Notes under the pieces: model-generated
What the model saw: only the letters and a program-made list of their open reading frames with translations
Told to the model about the DNA's origin: nothing
Database searches by the model: none
Part shown: piece by piece, positions 1-6,230 of the stretch
Layout of the letters: every line of letters starts with the position of its first letter
How positions within the stretch are numbered: the first letter of the stretch is position 1
Made by a program: the position numbers and the translations under genes
Assembly (NCBI GenBank): GCA_019239815.1
Contig: JAFAZL010000229.1
Coordinates: 1-9,400 of the forward strand
Direction: 5' to 3'
Source: Acidobacteriota bacterium
GTDB lineage: Bacteria; Acidobacteriota; Terriglobia; Acidoferrales; UBA7541
Length of the DNA: 9,400 nt

Positions 1-937
1 CGCGATTGTGCTTTTCGGCGGCGGCGCTGACGTCGGCGAAGTAGTAGTCGAAGACGACGGCGCATTTATCGGGGCCGAGGGGCAGGACGAGGTTCGTGTC
101 CATCACGCCTTCGTAGGCGTTGATCATGAAATTGGGATAGATCCAGAGATAGAAGGCGCGGCCCTGGCGCGTGGCGCCGACTTCGGCGCTGGTGTTTTCA
201 TCGGACGAGAGCGGGCTGGATTGCAGGCAGGAGCGTTCGAAATTTTCGATGGTGTACTTGGTGTATTCGATGACGCTGCTGAGGCCTTTGTGGGCGTGGG
301 GGACGTGGTAGCCGCCGTCGAGATAGTTGTCTACGTAGACCTTCCAGTTGCAATTCAGCGGATAGATGCGGCGATCGAAGTAGGTGAGTTTTTTGCTGAG
401 CTGTAGTGGCGCGACGAGTTCGGGGACGGCGCCGAGAAATTTTTGGAGCGGCATGGCTTTGCCGTCGAGATTGACGAAGACAAAATTTTCGCAGGTGTCG
501 AGGCGGATGGGGACGAGGCCGTTGTCGGCGCGATCGAAGTTGCAGACGCCGTCGAACTCGACCATGCCTTTGAGCGCGCCGTCGATGCCGTAGGTCCAGC
601 CGTGGTAGGGGCAGCGAAATTGTTTGGCGCAGCCGTGGGATTCGGGGACGACGGCGGCGGCGTGATGGCGGCAGACGTTGAAGAAGGCGCGGAGATTGTT
701 GTCGTCGCCGCGGACGACGACGATGGGTTCGCCGGCGATGTCGGCGGTGAAGAATTGGCCGGGAGTGCAGACCTGGTCGAGGCGGCCGACGACTTGCCAG
801 GTGCCGGCGAAGACGGCGGTGCGTTCGAGGGATTCGATTTGTGGGTCGCGGTACCAGGGGGCGGGGATGGTGTAGGCGCGGTCGAGAGGATTGGAGGGAT
901 TGTAGAGGGCGAGGAGGTCGTGGATGGTGGGTGGCAT
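1..937 (-). CDS. Rieske [2Fe-2S] oxygenase alpha subunit, choline-monooxygenase-like (3' end outside window)
   Basis: I translated the minus strand from the ATG at 937 and it stays open for 312 codons to the window edge, so the C-terminus is missing. The Rieske centre is complete as CxHx17CxxH: C89, H91, C109, H112, with the second half reading CPYHGWTYG. The catalytic domain carries DNYLDGGYHVPHAHKGL at 203-219, so H211 and H216 are the likely mononuclear-iron histidines and D203 the residue that bridges to the Rieske centre of the neighbouring subunit. This DNYLDGGYH block resembles choline monooxygenase-type enzymes (alpha-only Rieske oxygenases) more than classical ring-hydroxylating dioxygenases, and no beta subunit is seen. 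Such enzymes need a separate reductase, which is also not visible. The gene is last in the minus-strand series after boxR-boxC-boxB and the amidohydrolase. No Shine-Dalgarno sequence precedes the ATG. The substrate cannot be told: an aromatic acid fits the context, a quaternary amine fits the motif. Confidence 0.9.
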   Translation of the reverse strand, partial: MPPTIHDLLALYNPSNPLDRAYTIPAPWYRDPQIESLERTAVFAGTWQVVGRLDQVCTPGQFFTADIAGEPIVVVRGDDNNLRAFFNVCRHHAAAVVPESHGCAKQFRCPYHGWTYGIDGALKGMVEFDGVCNFDRADNGLVPIRLDTCENFVFVNLDGKAMPLQKFLGAVPELVAPLQLSKKLTYFDRRIYPLNCNWKVYVDNYLDGGYHVPHAHKGLSSVIEYTKYTIENFERSCLQSSPLSSDENTSAEVGATRQGRAFYLWIYPNFMINAYEGVMDTNLVLPLGPDKCAVVFDYYFADVSAAAEKHNR

Positions 938-954
938 GGGCGGAATTTTGGCGC

Positions 955-989
955 GGAAAATGGAAATTGGAAAGTGGAAATTGGGAGGA
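955..989. repeat. (GGAAATT)n heptad repeat tract, copy 1
   Basis: On the plus strand the bases fall in exact 7-bp phase: GGAAAAT, GGAAATT, GGAAAGT, GGAAATT, then a decayed GGGAGGA. The tract lies 18 bp upstream of the Rieske oxygenase start, so the nascent RNA would read a pyrimidine-rich TTTCCAATTTCC-type leader. A related tract in the same phase lies at 3596-3623, upstream of boxB. Function unknown. Confidence 0.75.
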
Positions 990-1020
990 GGACGAACGTC
1001 GCTCAGGTCTGGACGTGGCT

Positions 1021-1057
1021 GCAAAAAGCAGATTCCTCGCTTCGCTCGGAATGACAG
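1021..1057 (-). repeat. Dispersed palindromic intergenic repeat with GCGAAGC core
   Basis: The minus strand contains ATTCC-GA-GC-GAA-GC-GA-GGAAT (1032-1052). The outer arms ATTCC/GGAAT pair perfectly, the next two positions form a tandem G-A opposition, and the centre is GCGAAGC, a heptamer known to form a very stable mini-hairpin in DNA. From memory, very similar sequences (TGTCATTCCGAGCGAAGCG and variants) recur between genes in several bacterial genomes, including Acidobacteriota; I could not check this. It lies between the amidohydrolase stop and the Rieske gene. It is not followed by a U-tract in the direction of transcription, so it is not a standard terminator. Confidence 0.55.
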
Positions 1058-1104
1058 GTTTTTTCGTTTTGGAGCAAGAAGTTGAATGAGTGAACTAACC
1101 GAAG

Positions 1105-1953
1105 TTAGCGAGGGAAGAGGGCGGCGGCGTTGTCGTGGAGGATTTTTTGTTTTGTGGAGGCGGAGAGGGGGAGGGCTTCGAATTTGGCGACGTTTTGGGG
1201 CATTTGGTTTACGCCGGGGCTGGGCCAGTCGGTGCCCCAGAGGACTTTGTCGGCGATGTCTTCGATGCGCGGGAAATATTCGAGGAGCTTTTGCGGGGGG
1301 ATGCCGCTGATGTCCATGTGAAAGTTTTTGTGACGGCGGACGAGGAAGAAGGCTTCGGCCATCCAGATGGGGCGGCCGCCGTGGGCGAGGATGATGGGGA
1401 GATCGGGGAAGTCGACGCCGATGTCGTCGCAGAGCATGGGTTGGGCGTGGATGTTGCGGGCGCCGGGGAAGATAGAGGTGCCGGTGTGAATCATGACGGG
1501 GAGACGGTGATGCTGGGCGCGGTCGTAGATTTTGCGCAGCTCGGTGTTGCCGTGGAGGTAGGAGTTCGGAGTTAAGGCTTGATGGGATGGATGAATCTTT
1601 ATGGCGCGGATGCCGAGTTTGGCGATGCGGTCGACTTCGGCGCCGGCATCGGGGACGGTGCCGGGGTGGACGCCGCCGAATGCGATGAGGCGGAAGGGGT
1701 CGGTGGAGGCGAATTTGGCGACCCAGTCGTTGACGGCGGGGGTGAAGCCGATGATTTCGGGGGCGACGTAATTGATGAGGCCGGCGCGTTCGGTGTTGAT
1801 GGAGTCGAGGTATTTGAGGAAGAGTTTGGGATCGTGGCAGTAACGTTCGACTTCTTCGAAGTCGGTGCGGCCGCGGGTGATTAGCTCGAGGGGGTCGGGC
1901 TTCATCATTTCGTGGGGCATGATGTGGATGTGGAGGTCGATGACGGAGGTCAT
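1105..1953 (-). CDS. Amidohydrolase-2 family metal-dependent hydrolase/decarboxylase
   Basis: This is a 282-aa TIM-barrel enzyme of the amidohydrolase-2 group, which includes ACMSD, gamma-resorcylate decarboxylase-type enzymes and lactone hydrolases. Visible metal-site elements in order: HIH at 8-10 (end of strand 1), KIHPSHQ at 119-125, MIHTGTS with H156, ILAHGGRP with H191, and LWGTDWPSP with the conserved Asp at 242. The reading frame is open upstream to 2103, but that extension is low-complexity and runs through palindromic repeats; the ATG at 1953 starts directly at the conserved DLHIH strand, so I chose it. There is no clear Shine-Dalgarno sequence (CACCCCAA precedes the ATG). It lies 201 bp downstream of boxB on the same strand and ahead of the Rieske oxygenase. 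It is not a standard box-pathway gene; a decarboxylase or hydrolase acting on an aromatic acid is the most natural guess. Family call is firm, substrate unknown. Confidence 0.88.
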   Translation of the reverse strand: MTSVIDLHIHIMPHEMMKPDPLELITRGRTDFEEVERYCHDPKLFLKYLDSINTERAGLINYVAPEIIGFTPAVNDWVAKFASTDPFRLIAFGGVHPGTVPDAGAEVDRIAKLGIRAIKIHPSHQALTPNSYLHGNTELRKIYDRAQHHRLPVMIHTGTSIFPGARNIHAQPMLCDDIGVDFPDLPIILAHGGRPIWMAEAFFLVRRHKNFHMDISGIPPQKLLEYFPRIEDIADKVLWGTDWPSPGVNQMPQNVAKFEALPLSASTKQKILHDNAAALFPR

Positions 1954-2046
1954 TTGGGGTGTGGGGAGTTTAGCATTTTCGGGCGGGAGAGGGACTTTGG
2001 GGGCGCAGGGGGGTTCGCGGATCGTGATTGATGGCGAGCGGAAGAT

Positions 2047-2074
2047 CCGCACCCTCTGATTTCTGAGGGTGCGG
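2047..2074. repeat. Perfect 10-bp inverted repeat (hairpin)
   Basis: CCGCACCCTC at 2047-2056 pairs exactly with GAGGGTGCGG at 2065-2074 around an 8-nt loop. It sits in the 201-bp gap between boxB and the amidohydrolase. In the direction of transcription it is followed by ATCTTCCG rather than a run of T, so it is a poor intrinsic terminator. It could stabilise the 3' end of the box mRNA or be one half of a mobile intergenic repeat. Confidence 0.7.
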
Positions 2075-2114
2075 CACCCAAGACCCAACTCGATTGCTGA
2101 CATCGTGCGGACAT

Positions 2115-2140
2115 GGGGCGCAGCGTGCTGCGCCCCTACA
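2115..2140. repeat. REP-like palindrome ending CCCCTACA, copy 1
   Basis: GGGGCGCAGC (2115-2124) and GCTGCGCCCC (2127-2136) form a perfect 10-bp inverted repeat about a GT dinucleotide, followed by TACA. The element starts 19 bp beyond the boxB stop codon. An element with the same design (9-bp arms, dinucleotide centre, CCCCTACA on the same strand) occurs at 6329-6363, so this looks like a dispersed REP-type family rather than a gene-specific terminator. On the minus strand no T-run follows it. Confidence 0.7.
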
Positions 2141-2154
2141 TTTCAGAGACTCGG

Positions 2155-3579
2155 TTAGTTGAAGCGGACGTATTCGAAATTCAACGGCTGGCCGTTGATG
2201 CCGCGGATGGGTGGGGCGATCCAGTTGGCGAATTTGCCGAGTTCGGTGACGCGGCCGGTCATCAGGGATTGGACGTATTTGTAGTCGGCGGCGGTGGGGA
2301 GCCATTCGTGTTCGCGTTGCTTCCAGGCTTCTTCGGTGAGGACCTGGCCTTCGGGGCTGATGTGCGTGCCGGCGAAGTTTCCGATTTCGCGGTGGAAGCC
2401 TTTGTGGGGGAGCGTGAGCTTGAATGGGATCCCGGCGTTGTCGATGACTTTTTGCCAGCGGGCGACGCCGTCTTCAATTTCGCCGATGTAGTCGTCGCGG
2501 AGGCGTTCGTTGAGCGCGGTGAGCGCGGGGACTTGCTTGCCGATGATTTTGTCGCCGGTGACTTCCCAGACGGTGTAGTCGGCGTCGGAGAGAACGTGAT
2601 CGTCGGATAGTTTTGTTTCGCGAAAGCGTCCTTTGAGGCCGCTGGTGAAATAGTTGGCGGCGTTGGAGGAAATGTCGGAGCCGTAAAGGTCGAGCGTGAC
2701 GCTGTAGTGGAAATTGAGATAGCGCTGGATGGTTTGGAGATCGATAACGCCGAGAGCGCGAACGTCGGAGGGATCGTCAATTTTGTTTTCTTTCATGACT
2801 TCGCAGGTGCGCTGAATGATGCGGGCGACGCCGGTTTCGCCGACGAACATGTGATGGGCTTCTTCAGTGAGCATGAACCGACACGTGCGTGAGAGAGGAT
2901 CGAAGCCGGATTCGGCGAGCGCGCAGAGCTGAAATTTTCCGTCGCGATCTGTGAAGAACGTGAACATGTAGAAGGCGAGCCAGTCGGGAGTGGGCTCGTT
3001 GAACGCGCCGAGGATGCGGGGATTGTCGGTGTCGCCGGAGCGGCGATCGAGGAGCGCTTCGGCTTCTTCGCGGCCATCGCGGCCGAAATAGCGGTGAAGA
3101 AGATAGACCATCGCCCAGAGGTGGCGGCCTTCTTCGACGTTCACCTGAAAAATGTTGCGGAGATCGTAGAGAGAAGGGCAGGAGAGGCCGAGCGCTTTTT
3201 GCTGCTCGACGGATGCGGGCTCGGTGTCGCCTTGCGTGACGATGACGCGGCGGAGTGCGGAGCGATATTCGCCGGGGACTTCCTGCCAGGCGGGCTGACC
3301 CTTGTGGCGGCCGAAATTTACGAGGCGCTGTTCATCGCGCGGTTGAAGGAAAATTCCCCAGCGGTACTCGGGCATGCGGACGTAGCCGAATTGCGCCCAG
3401 CCGTCGGGCTCGACGCTAGTGGCGGTGCGGAGGTAGACCTCGTAGTTTGCGGATTCGTTAGGGCCCATGTCGGACCACCAGCCGAGGAAGGCGGGTTGCC
3501 AATGTTCCAGGGCGCGCTGGAGGACGCGGTCGCGACCGAGGTCGACGTTGTTGGGGATTTTTTCGGTGTAGTCGATCAT
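2155..3579 (-). CDS. boxB: BoxB, benzoyl-CoA 2,3-epoxidase (di-iron oxygenase)
   Basis: At 474 aa this matches the usual length of about 473 aa. BoxB uses O2 and electrons from the reductase BoxA to convert benzoyl-CoA into 2,3-epoxybenzoyl-CoA in the cytosol. All residues I recall as di-iron ligands in the Azoarcus evansii enzyme appear at the same numbers: Q116, E120, E150 and H153 (NVEEGRHLW), D211 (FFTDRDGKF), E240 and H243 (TEEAHHMF). The C-terminus, ending FEYVRFN, is also typical. The ATG at 3579 follows MIDYTEKIPNNVDL-type family N-termini and has GAGG five bases upstream (3585-3588). It lies 61 bp after boxC on the same strand, with a heptad repeat tract in the gap. No boxA is found beside it, which is unusual. 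Alternative calls are unlikely. Confidence 0.97.
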   Translation of the reverse strand: MIDYTEKIPNNVDLGRDRVLQRALEHWQPAFLGWWSDMGPNESANYEVYLRTATSVEPDGWAQFGYVRMPEYRWGIFLQPRDEQRLVNFGRHKGQPAWQEVPGEYRSALRRVIVTQGDTEPASVEQQKALGLSCPSLYDLRNIFQVNVEEGRHLWAMVYLLHRYFGRDGREEAEALLDRRSGDTDNPRILGAFNEPTPDWLAFYMFTFFTDRDGKFQLCALAESGFDPLSRTCRFMLTEEAHHMFVGETGVARIIQRTCEVMKENKIDDPSDVRALGVIDLQTIQRYLNFHYSVTLDLYGSDISSNAANYFTSGLKGRFRETKLSDDHVLSDADYTVWEVTGDKIIGKQVPALTALNERLRDDYIGEIEDGVARWQKVIDNAGIPFKLTLPHKGFHREIGNFAGTHISPEGQVLTEEAWKQREHEWLPTAADYKYVQSLMTGRVTELGKFANWIAPPIRGINGQPLNFEYVRFN

Positions 3580-3595
3580 GAGAACCTCAGAAATC

Positions 3596-3623
3596 GGAAG
3601 TTGGAAATTTGAAATTGGAAAAG
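3596..3623. repeat. (GGAAATT)n heptad repeat tract, copy 2
   Basis: On the plus strand: GGAAGTT, GGAAATT, TGAAATT, GGAAAAG, again in exact 7-bp phase. It fills about half of the 61-bp boxC-boxB gap and ends 7 bp before the boxB Shine-Dalgarno site. It has the same unit and orientation as the tract at 955-989. Confidence 0.75.
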
Positions 3624-3640
3624 CGCGAGGTTGATTGCGA

Positions 3641-5374
3641 TTAGACGCGCTCCCAGTTGAATTTTGTGGGGGCTCCTGTGCCGTAAACCTTTAGGGCGCC
3701 GTCGGGACCTACGGCGTTTGGGCGGATGAAAATCCAGTTTTGCCAGGCGGAGAGGCGGCCGAAGATTCGGGTCTCGAGGGTTTCGTTGGGGCCGAAGCGG
3801 AGGTTGGCTTCGAGGCCGGTCAGGCCGTCGGGGGAAAGGGCGGCTCGGGATTCGATGGCTTGGCGGAGTTCGTCTTCCCAGTCGAGGTCGTCGGGGGCGA
3901 CGGTGACGAGGCCAGCATCGAGTGCTTCTTGCGGATTTAGTTTTGCGCCGATTTTTTCTTTCAGCACGGTTAGTTGCGATTCGTCGTTGTTGAAGCGGGC
4001 TTGCAGGCGCGAGAGATGATTTGGCATGGGGAGCGCGCCGAAATTTATTTTGGAGAGGGCGACAAAAGCAGGCTGCTCGTTTTCGGGGAGATCTTGCGCA
4101 TCGCGAATGAAGATGCGGTCGCTGGCTAGCGCCAGCTCGAAGAGGGTGCCGGCGAAACAGGAACCGGGTTCGACGATCGCGTACATCGAGCGGGAAGTGA
4201 CGTCGAGACGAGCGAGTGTGCGGCGGAGCATGCCGAGGACTTCGCGGACGAACCAGTTGTTCTGGTTGGCGAGGAGAAAGTCATCGATAGCAATGATGGC
4301 GTCGGCGTTGCCGGCCGTTTTAATCAGCCAGAGGCCGAGGTCGGGTTCGTTGGTGCGGAGATGGAGGATGGCGTCGTCGAGTTCGCGGGCGAGTTGGAGC
4401 GGATACCATGCTGCGCCTTGAGCGAGAGCGGATTCGAGCGTGAGTTGCAGCGTGGATTCGGGTGCGCGGACTGTTAGGGTGACCGTTCGCGCAGTACGAT
4501 TCAATTCCGCGTCGACGTATTTGTAGTGGATGCCGGTGTCGTCGATGGTGCGATCGAGCGGAGTGAGGGCGATGCCTTTTGCGTCTGCGGGACGATCGCT
4601 TTGCTCAGCTAGCTTTGCGGCGCGCTGCTTGATTTGTTCGGCGAATTGTTGGGGCTTCACGATTTCGTCGACGAGGCGCCAATCTTTGGCTCGTTGGCCG
4701 CGCACGCCGTCGGGATTGGTGCAGAAAATGTCGGCGTGATCGCGGCGGACGTTGCGCTTGTCGGTCACGCGTGTAAGGCCGCCGGTGCCAGGGAGAACGC
4801 CAAGGAGCGGGAGTTCGGGGAGGCTGACGGCGGAGGAGCGGTCGTCGATGAGGACGATGTCATCGCACGCGAGCGCGAGTTCGTAGCCGCCGCCGGCGGT
4901 TGAGCCGTTGAGCGCGGCGAGAAATTTAAGACCGGAGTCAGCGCTGGAGTCTTCGATCCCGTTGCGCGTTTCGTTGGTGAATTTGCAGAAGTTGACTTTC
5001 CAGGCGTGGGAAGACTGGCCGAGCATGTAGATATTTGCGCCGCTGCAGAAGACGCGGTTTTTTGCGCTGGTGATGATGACGCTGCGAATCTCTGGGTGCT
5101 CGAAGCGGATGCGCTGGAGTGCGTCGTGGAGTTCGATGTCAACGCCGAGATCGTAGGAATTGAGTTTGAGCTTGTAGCCTGGGCGAAGGCCGCCGTCTTC
5201 GGCGACGTCCATCGTTAGAGTGGCGACGGGTGGCTCGAAGGTGAGGCGCCAGTGTTTGTAGCGCGACGGCTCGGTGCGGTAGTCGACGGGATCGGGCTTC
5301 GTCGATTGCTGTTGCGCTACTTGCGTCTGAGTTTGTTGCGCTTGTTGCGCGTCCTGGACAGCGGGGCTATCCAC
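3641..5374 (-). CDS. boxC: BoxC, 2,3-epoxybenzoyl-CoA dihydrolase (ring-opening, crotonase family)
   Basis: This 577-aa protein is a tandem crotonase-fold enzyme that opens 2,3-epoxybenzoyl-CoA with two waters to 3,4-dehydroadipyl-CoA semialdehyde and formate. The first domain shows the CoA oxyanion-hole segment VFCSGANI (108-115) and NGSTAGGGYELALACDD (156-172). E141 and E165 are candidate equivalents of the acidic residues implicated in BoxC catalysis. A second, degenerate crotonase-like half contains FAGTLFELALASDRI. The start is GTG at 5374: it has a strong AGGAGG at 5380-5385 with 5-nt spacing, and there is no in-frame ATG before residue 55. The first 25 or so residues are glutamine-rich (DAQQAQQTQTQVAQQQST), and the family-typical sequence begins around VDYRTEPSRYKHW (30-42), making the protein about 20 aa longer than usual. 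It overlaps boxR by 8 nt, implying translational coupling. Confidence 0.96.
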   Translation of the reverse strand: MDSPAVQDAQQAQQTQTQVAQQQSTKPDPVDYRTEPSRYKHWRLTFEPPVATLTMDVAEDGGLRPGYKLKLNSYDLGVDIELHDALQRIRFEHPEIRSVIITSAKNRVFCSGANIYMLGQSSHAWKVNFCKFTNETRNGIEDSSADSGLKFLAALNGSTAGGGYELALACDDIVLIDDRSSAVSLPELPLLGVLPGTGGLTRVTDKRNVRRDHADIFCTNPDGVRGQRAKDWRLVDEIVKPQQFAEQIKQRAAKLAEQSDRPADAKGIALTPLDRTIDDTGIHYKYVDAELNRTARTVTLTVRAPESTLQLTLESALAQGAAWYPLQLARELDDAILHLRTNEPDLGLWLIKTAGNADAIIAIDDFLLANQNNWFVREVLGMLRRTLARLDVTSRSMYAIVEPGSCFAGTLFELALASDRIFIRDAQDLPENEQPAFVALSKINFGALPMPNHLSRLQARFNNDESQLTVLKEKIGAKLNPQEALDAGLVTVAPDDLDWEDELRQAIESRAALSPDGLTGLEANLRFGPNETLETRIFGRLSAWQNWIFIRPNAVGPDGALKVYGTGAPTKFNWERV

Positions 5375-6227
5375 GAAGACCTCCTGCGGATTTGGCTGCT
5401 GGACTCTTTGTTGGAGTTGATGCGTTTTTGTCGAGTGTGGATTGCAGGCGAGCGAAACTTTCGTCGACGGTGGCGTTTGAGGTATCCAGAGTCATGTCGG
5501 CTTGGCGATAGAGCGGTTCGCGCGTGGTGAGAATGCGGCGAAGATCTTCCATGGCGCGGTCGTTGCCGGCCATTGCGCGGAAGTCCCCCTGAGCAACGAC
5601 GCGATCCATGTACTCCTGGGGCTTGGCCTTGATCCAAATGGTGTAGCAGTTGGTGCGGAGGAAGTCGTAGGTTTCGGGTTCGGTGACGACACCGCCGCCG
5701 ATGCAGAAGACCGCACGCTCGTACTCGTTGGTGACACGCTCGAGTGAGCGGCGTTCGATGGCGCGGTAGCCGGATTGGCCGTACATCGAAAAAATATCGG
5801 CGAGGGGCATGCCGGTTTCTTTTTCGATTTCGCGGTCGAGTTCGATGAAGGGAATGTTGCGCGCGGCAGCGAGTTTTTCGCCGAGTGTGGATTTGCCCGC
5901 GCCGCGGAGGCCGATGAGGGCGATGCGCTTCAGACGCGGCGGGATTTGAGGCGAGGAAGTCGGCGAATCGATCGCGAACAGATTCGCAAGGGACGTATTG
6001 AGTGCGGTCGCGATGCGATTGAGGAGAAGGATCGAGATGTTGCCTTCGCCGGATTCGAGTTGGGCGAGGTGGCGCTCAGAGACGTCGGCGAGTTGGGAGA
6101 GCGTTTTGCGCGTGAGCGAGCGCGTTTTGCGAAGAGCGCGGATTCGCTGGGCTAAGTCGCGGAGGAGGAGCGAATCGGTTGGAGGAGCCGAAGGAAGTAG
6201 TGAACCGGGATCTTGGGTAGTGGCCAT
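5367..6227 (-). CDS. boxR: BoxR, XRE-type benzoyl-CoA-responsive repressor with shikimate-kinase-like domain
   Basis: The protein has 286 aa. An N-terminal XRE/Cro helix-turn-helix (about 24-86, RDLAQRIRALRKTRSLTRKT and SERHLAQLESGEGNIS) is joined to a shikimate-kinase-like domain (about 100-265). The latter has Walker A GLRGAGKST (106-114), D131 in ELDREIE, R155 in YRAIE, GGG at 177-179 and R241 after PLY. This two-domain design is diagnostic of the BoxR/BzdR family, where the C-terminal domain senses benzoyl-CoA and releases the repressor. I chose the ATG at 6227; an upstream TTG (6266) would overlap the likely promoter. The ATG lacks a Shine-Dalgarno site and lies only a few bases from the predicted transcription start. 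The stop overlaps boxC. The C-terminal tail after 268 is low-complexity (Ser/Thr/Lys/Ala). XRE-fused shikimate kinases of other clusters look alike, but the boxC/boxB context settles the name. Confidence 0.95.
   Translation of the reverse strand: MATTQDPGSLLPSAPPTDSLLLRDLAQRIRALRKTRSLTRKTLSQLADVSERHLAQLESGEGNISILLLNRIATALNTSLANLFAIDSPTSSPQIPPRLKRIALIGLRGAGKSTLGEKLAAARNIPFIELDREIEKETGMPLADIFSMYGQSGYRAIERRSLERVTNEYERAVFCIGGGVVTEPETYDFLRTNCYTIWIKAKPQEYMDRVVAQGDFRAMAGNDRAMEDLRRILTTREPLYRQADMTLDTSNATVDESFARLQSTLDKNASTPTKSPAAKSAGGLRG
5380..5385 (-). promoter_or_regulatory. Strong ribosome binding site that decides the boxC GTG start
   Basis: The minus strand reads AGGAGG-TCTTC-GTG. The perfect Shine-Dalgarno lies inside the last codons of boxR (GGLRG), so ribosomes finishing boxR are positioned to reinitiate at boxC. 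Confidence 0.85.
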
Positions 6228-6230
6228 TGT

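Noticed and set aside
443..1054. Long plus-strand open frame, rich in Gly, Asp, Glu, Ala and Val
   Set aside because: It is antisense to the Rieske oxygenase, has no recognisable domain, and its composition is what the complement of C-ending codons yields.
1095..1108. Small CTAAC/GTTAG stem at the amidohydrolase stop codon
   Set aside because: Only five base pairs with no T-run in the direction of transcription; too weak to call a terminator.
1954..2103. N-terminal extension of the amidohydrolase up to 2103
   Set aside because: It would run through palindromic repeats and give 50 residues of Arg/Pro-rich sequence ahead of the conserved DLHIH strand; the ATG at 1953 is a better start.
2113..2610. 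Plus-strand open frame antisense to boxB (and similar ones at 3094-3612, 1135-1575 and 1579-1884)
   Set aside because: Low-complexity acidic/Gly-rich translations opposite well-supported genes; no family signature and no ribosome binding site.
955..3623. CRISPR array interpretation of the short repeats
   Set aside because: The repeat units are 7 bp, directly abutting and without spacers; no cas genes are present.
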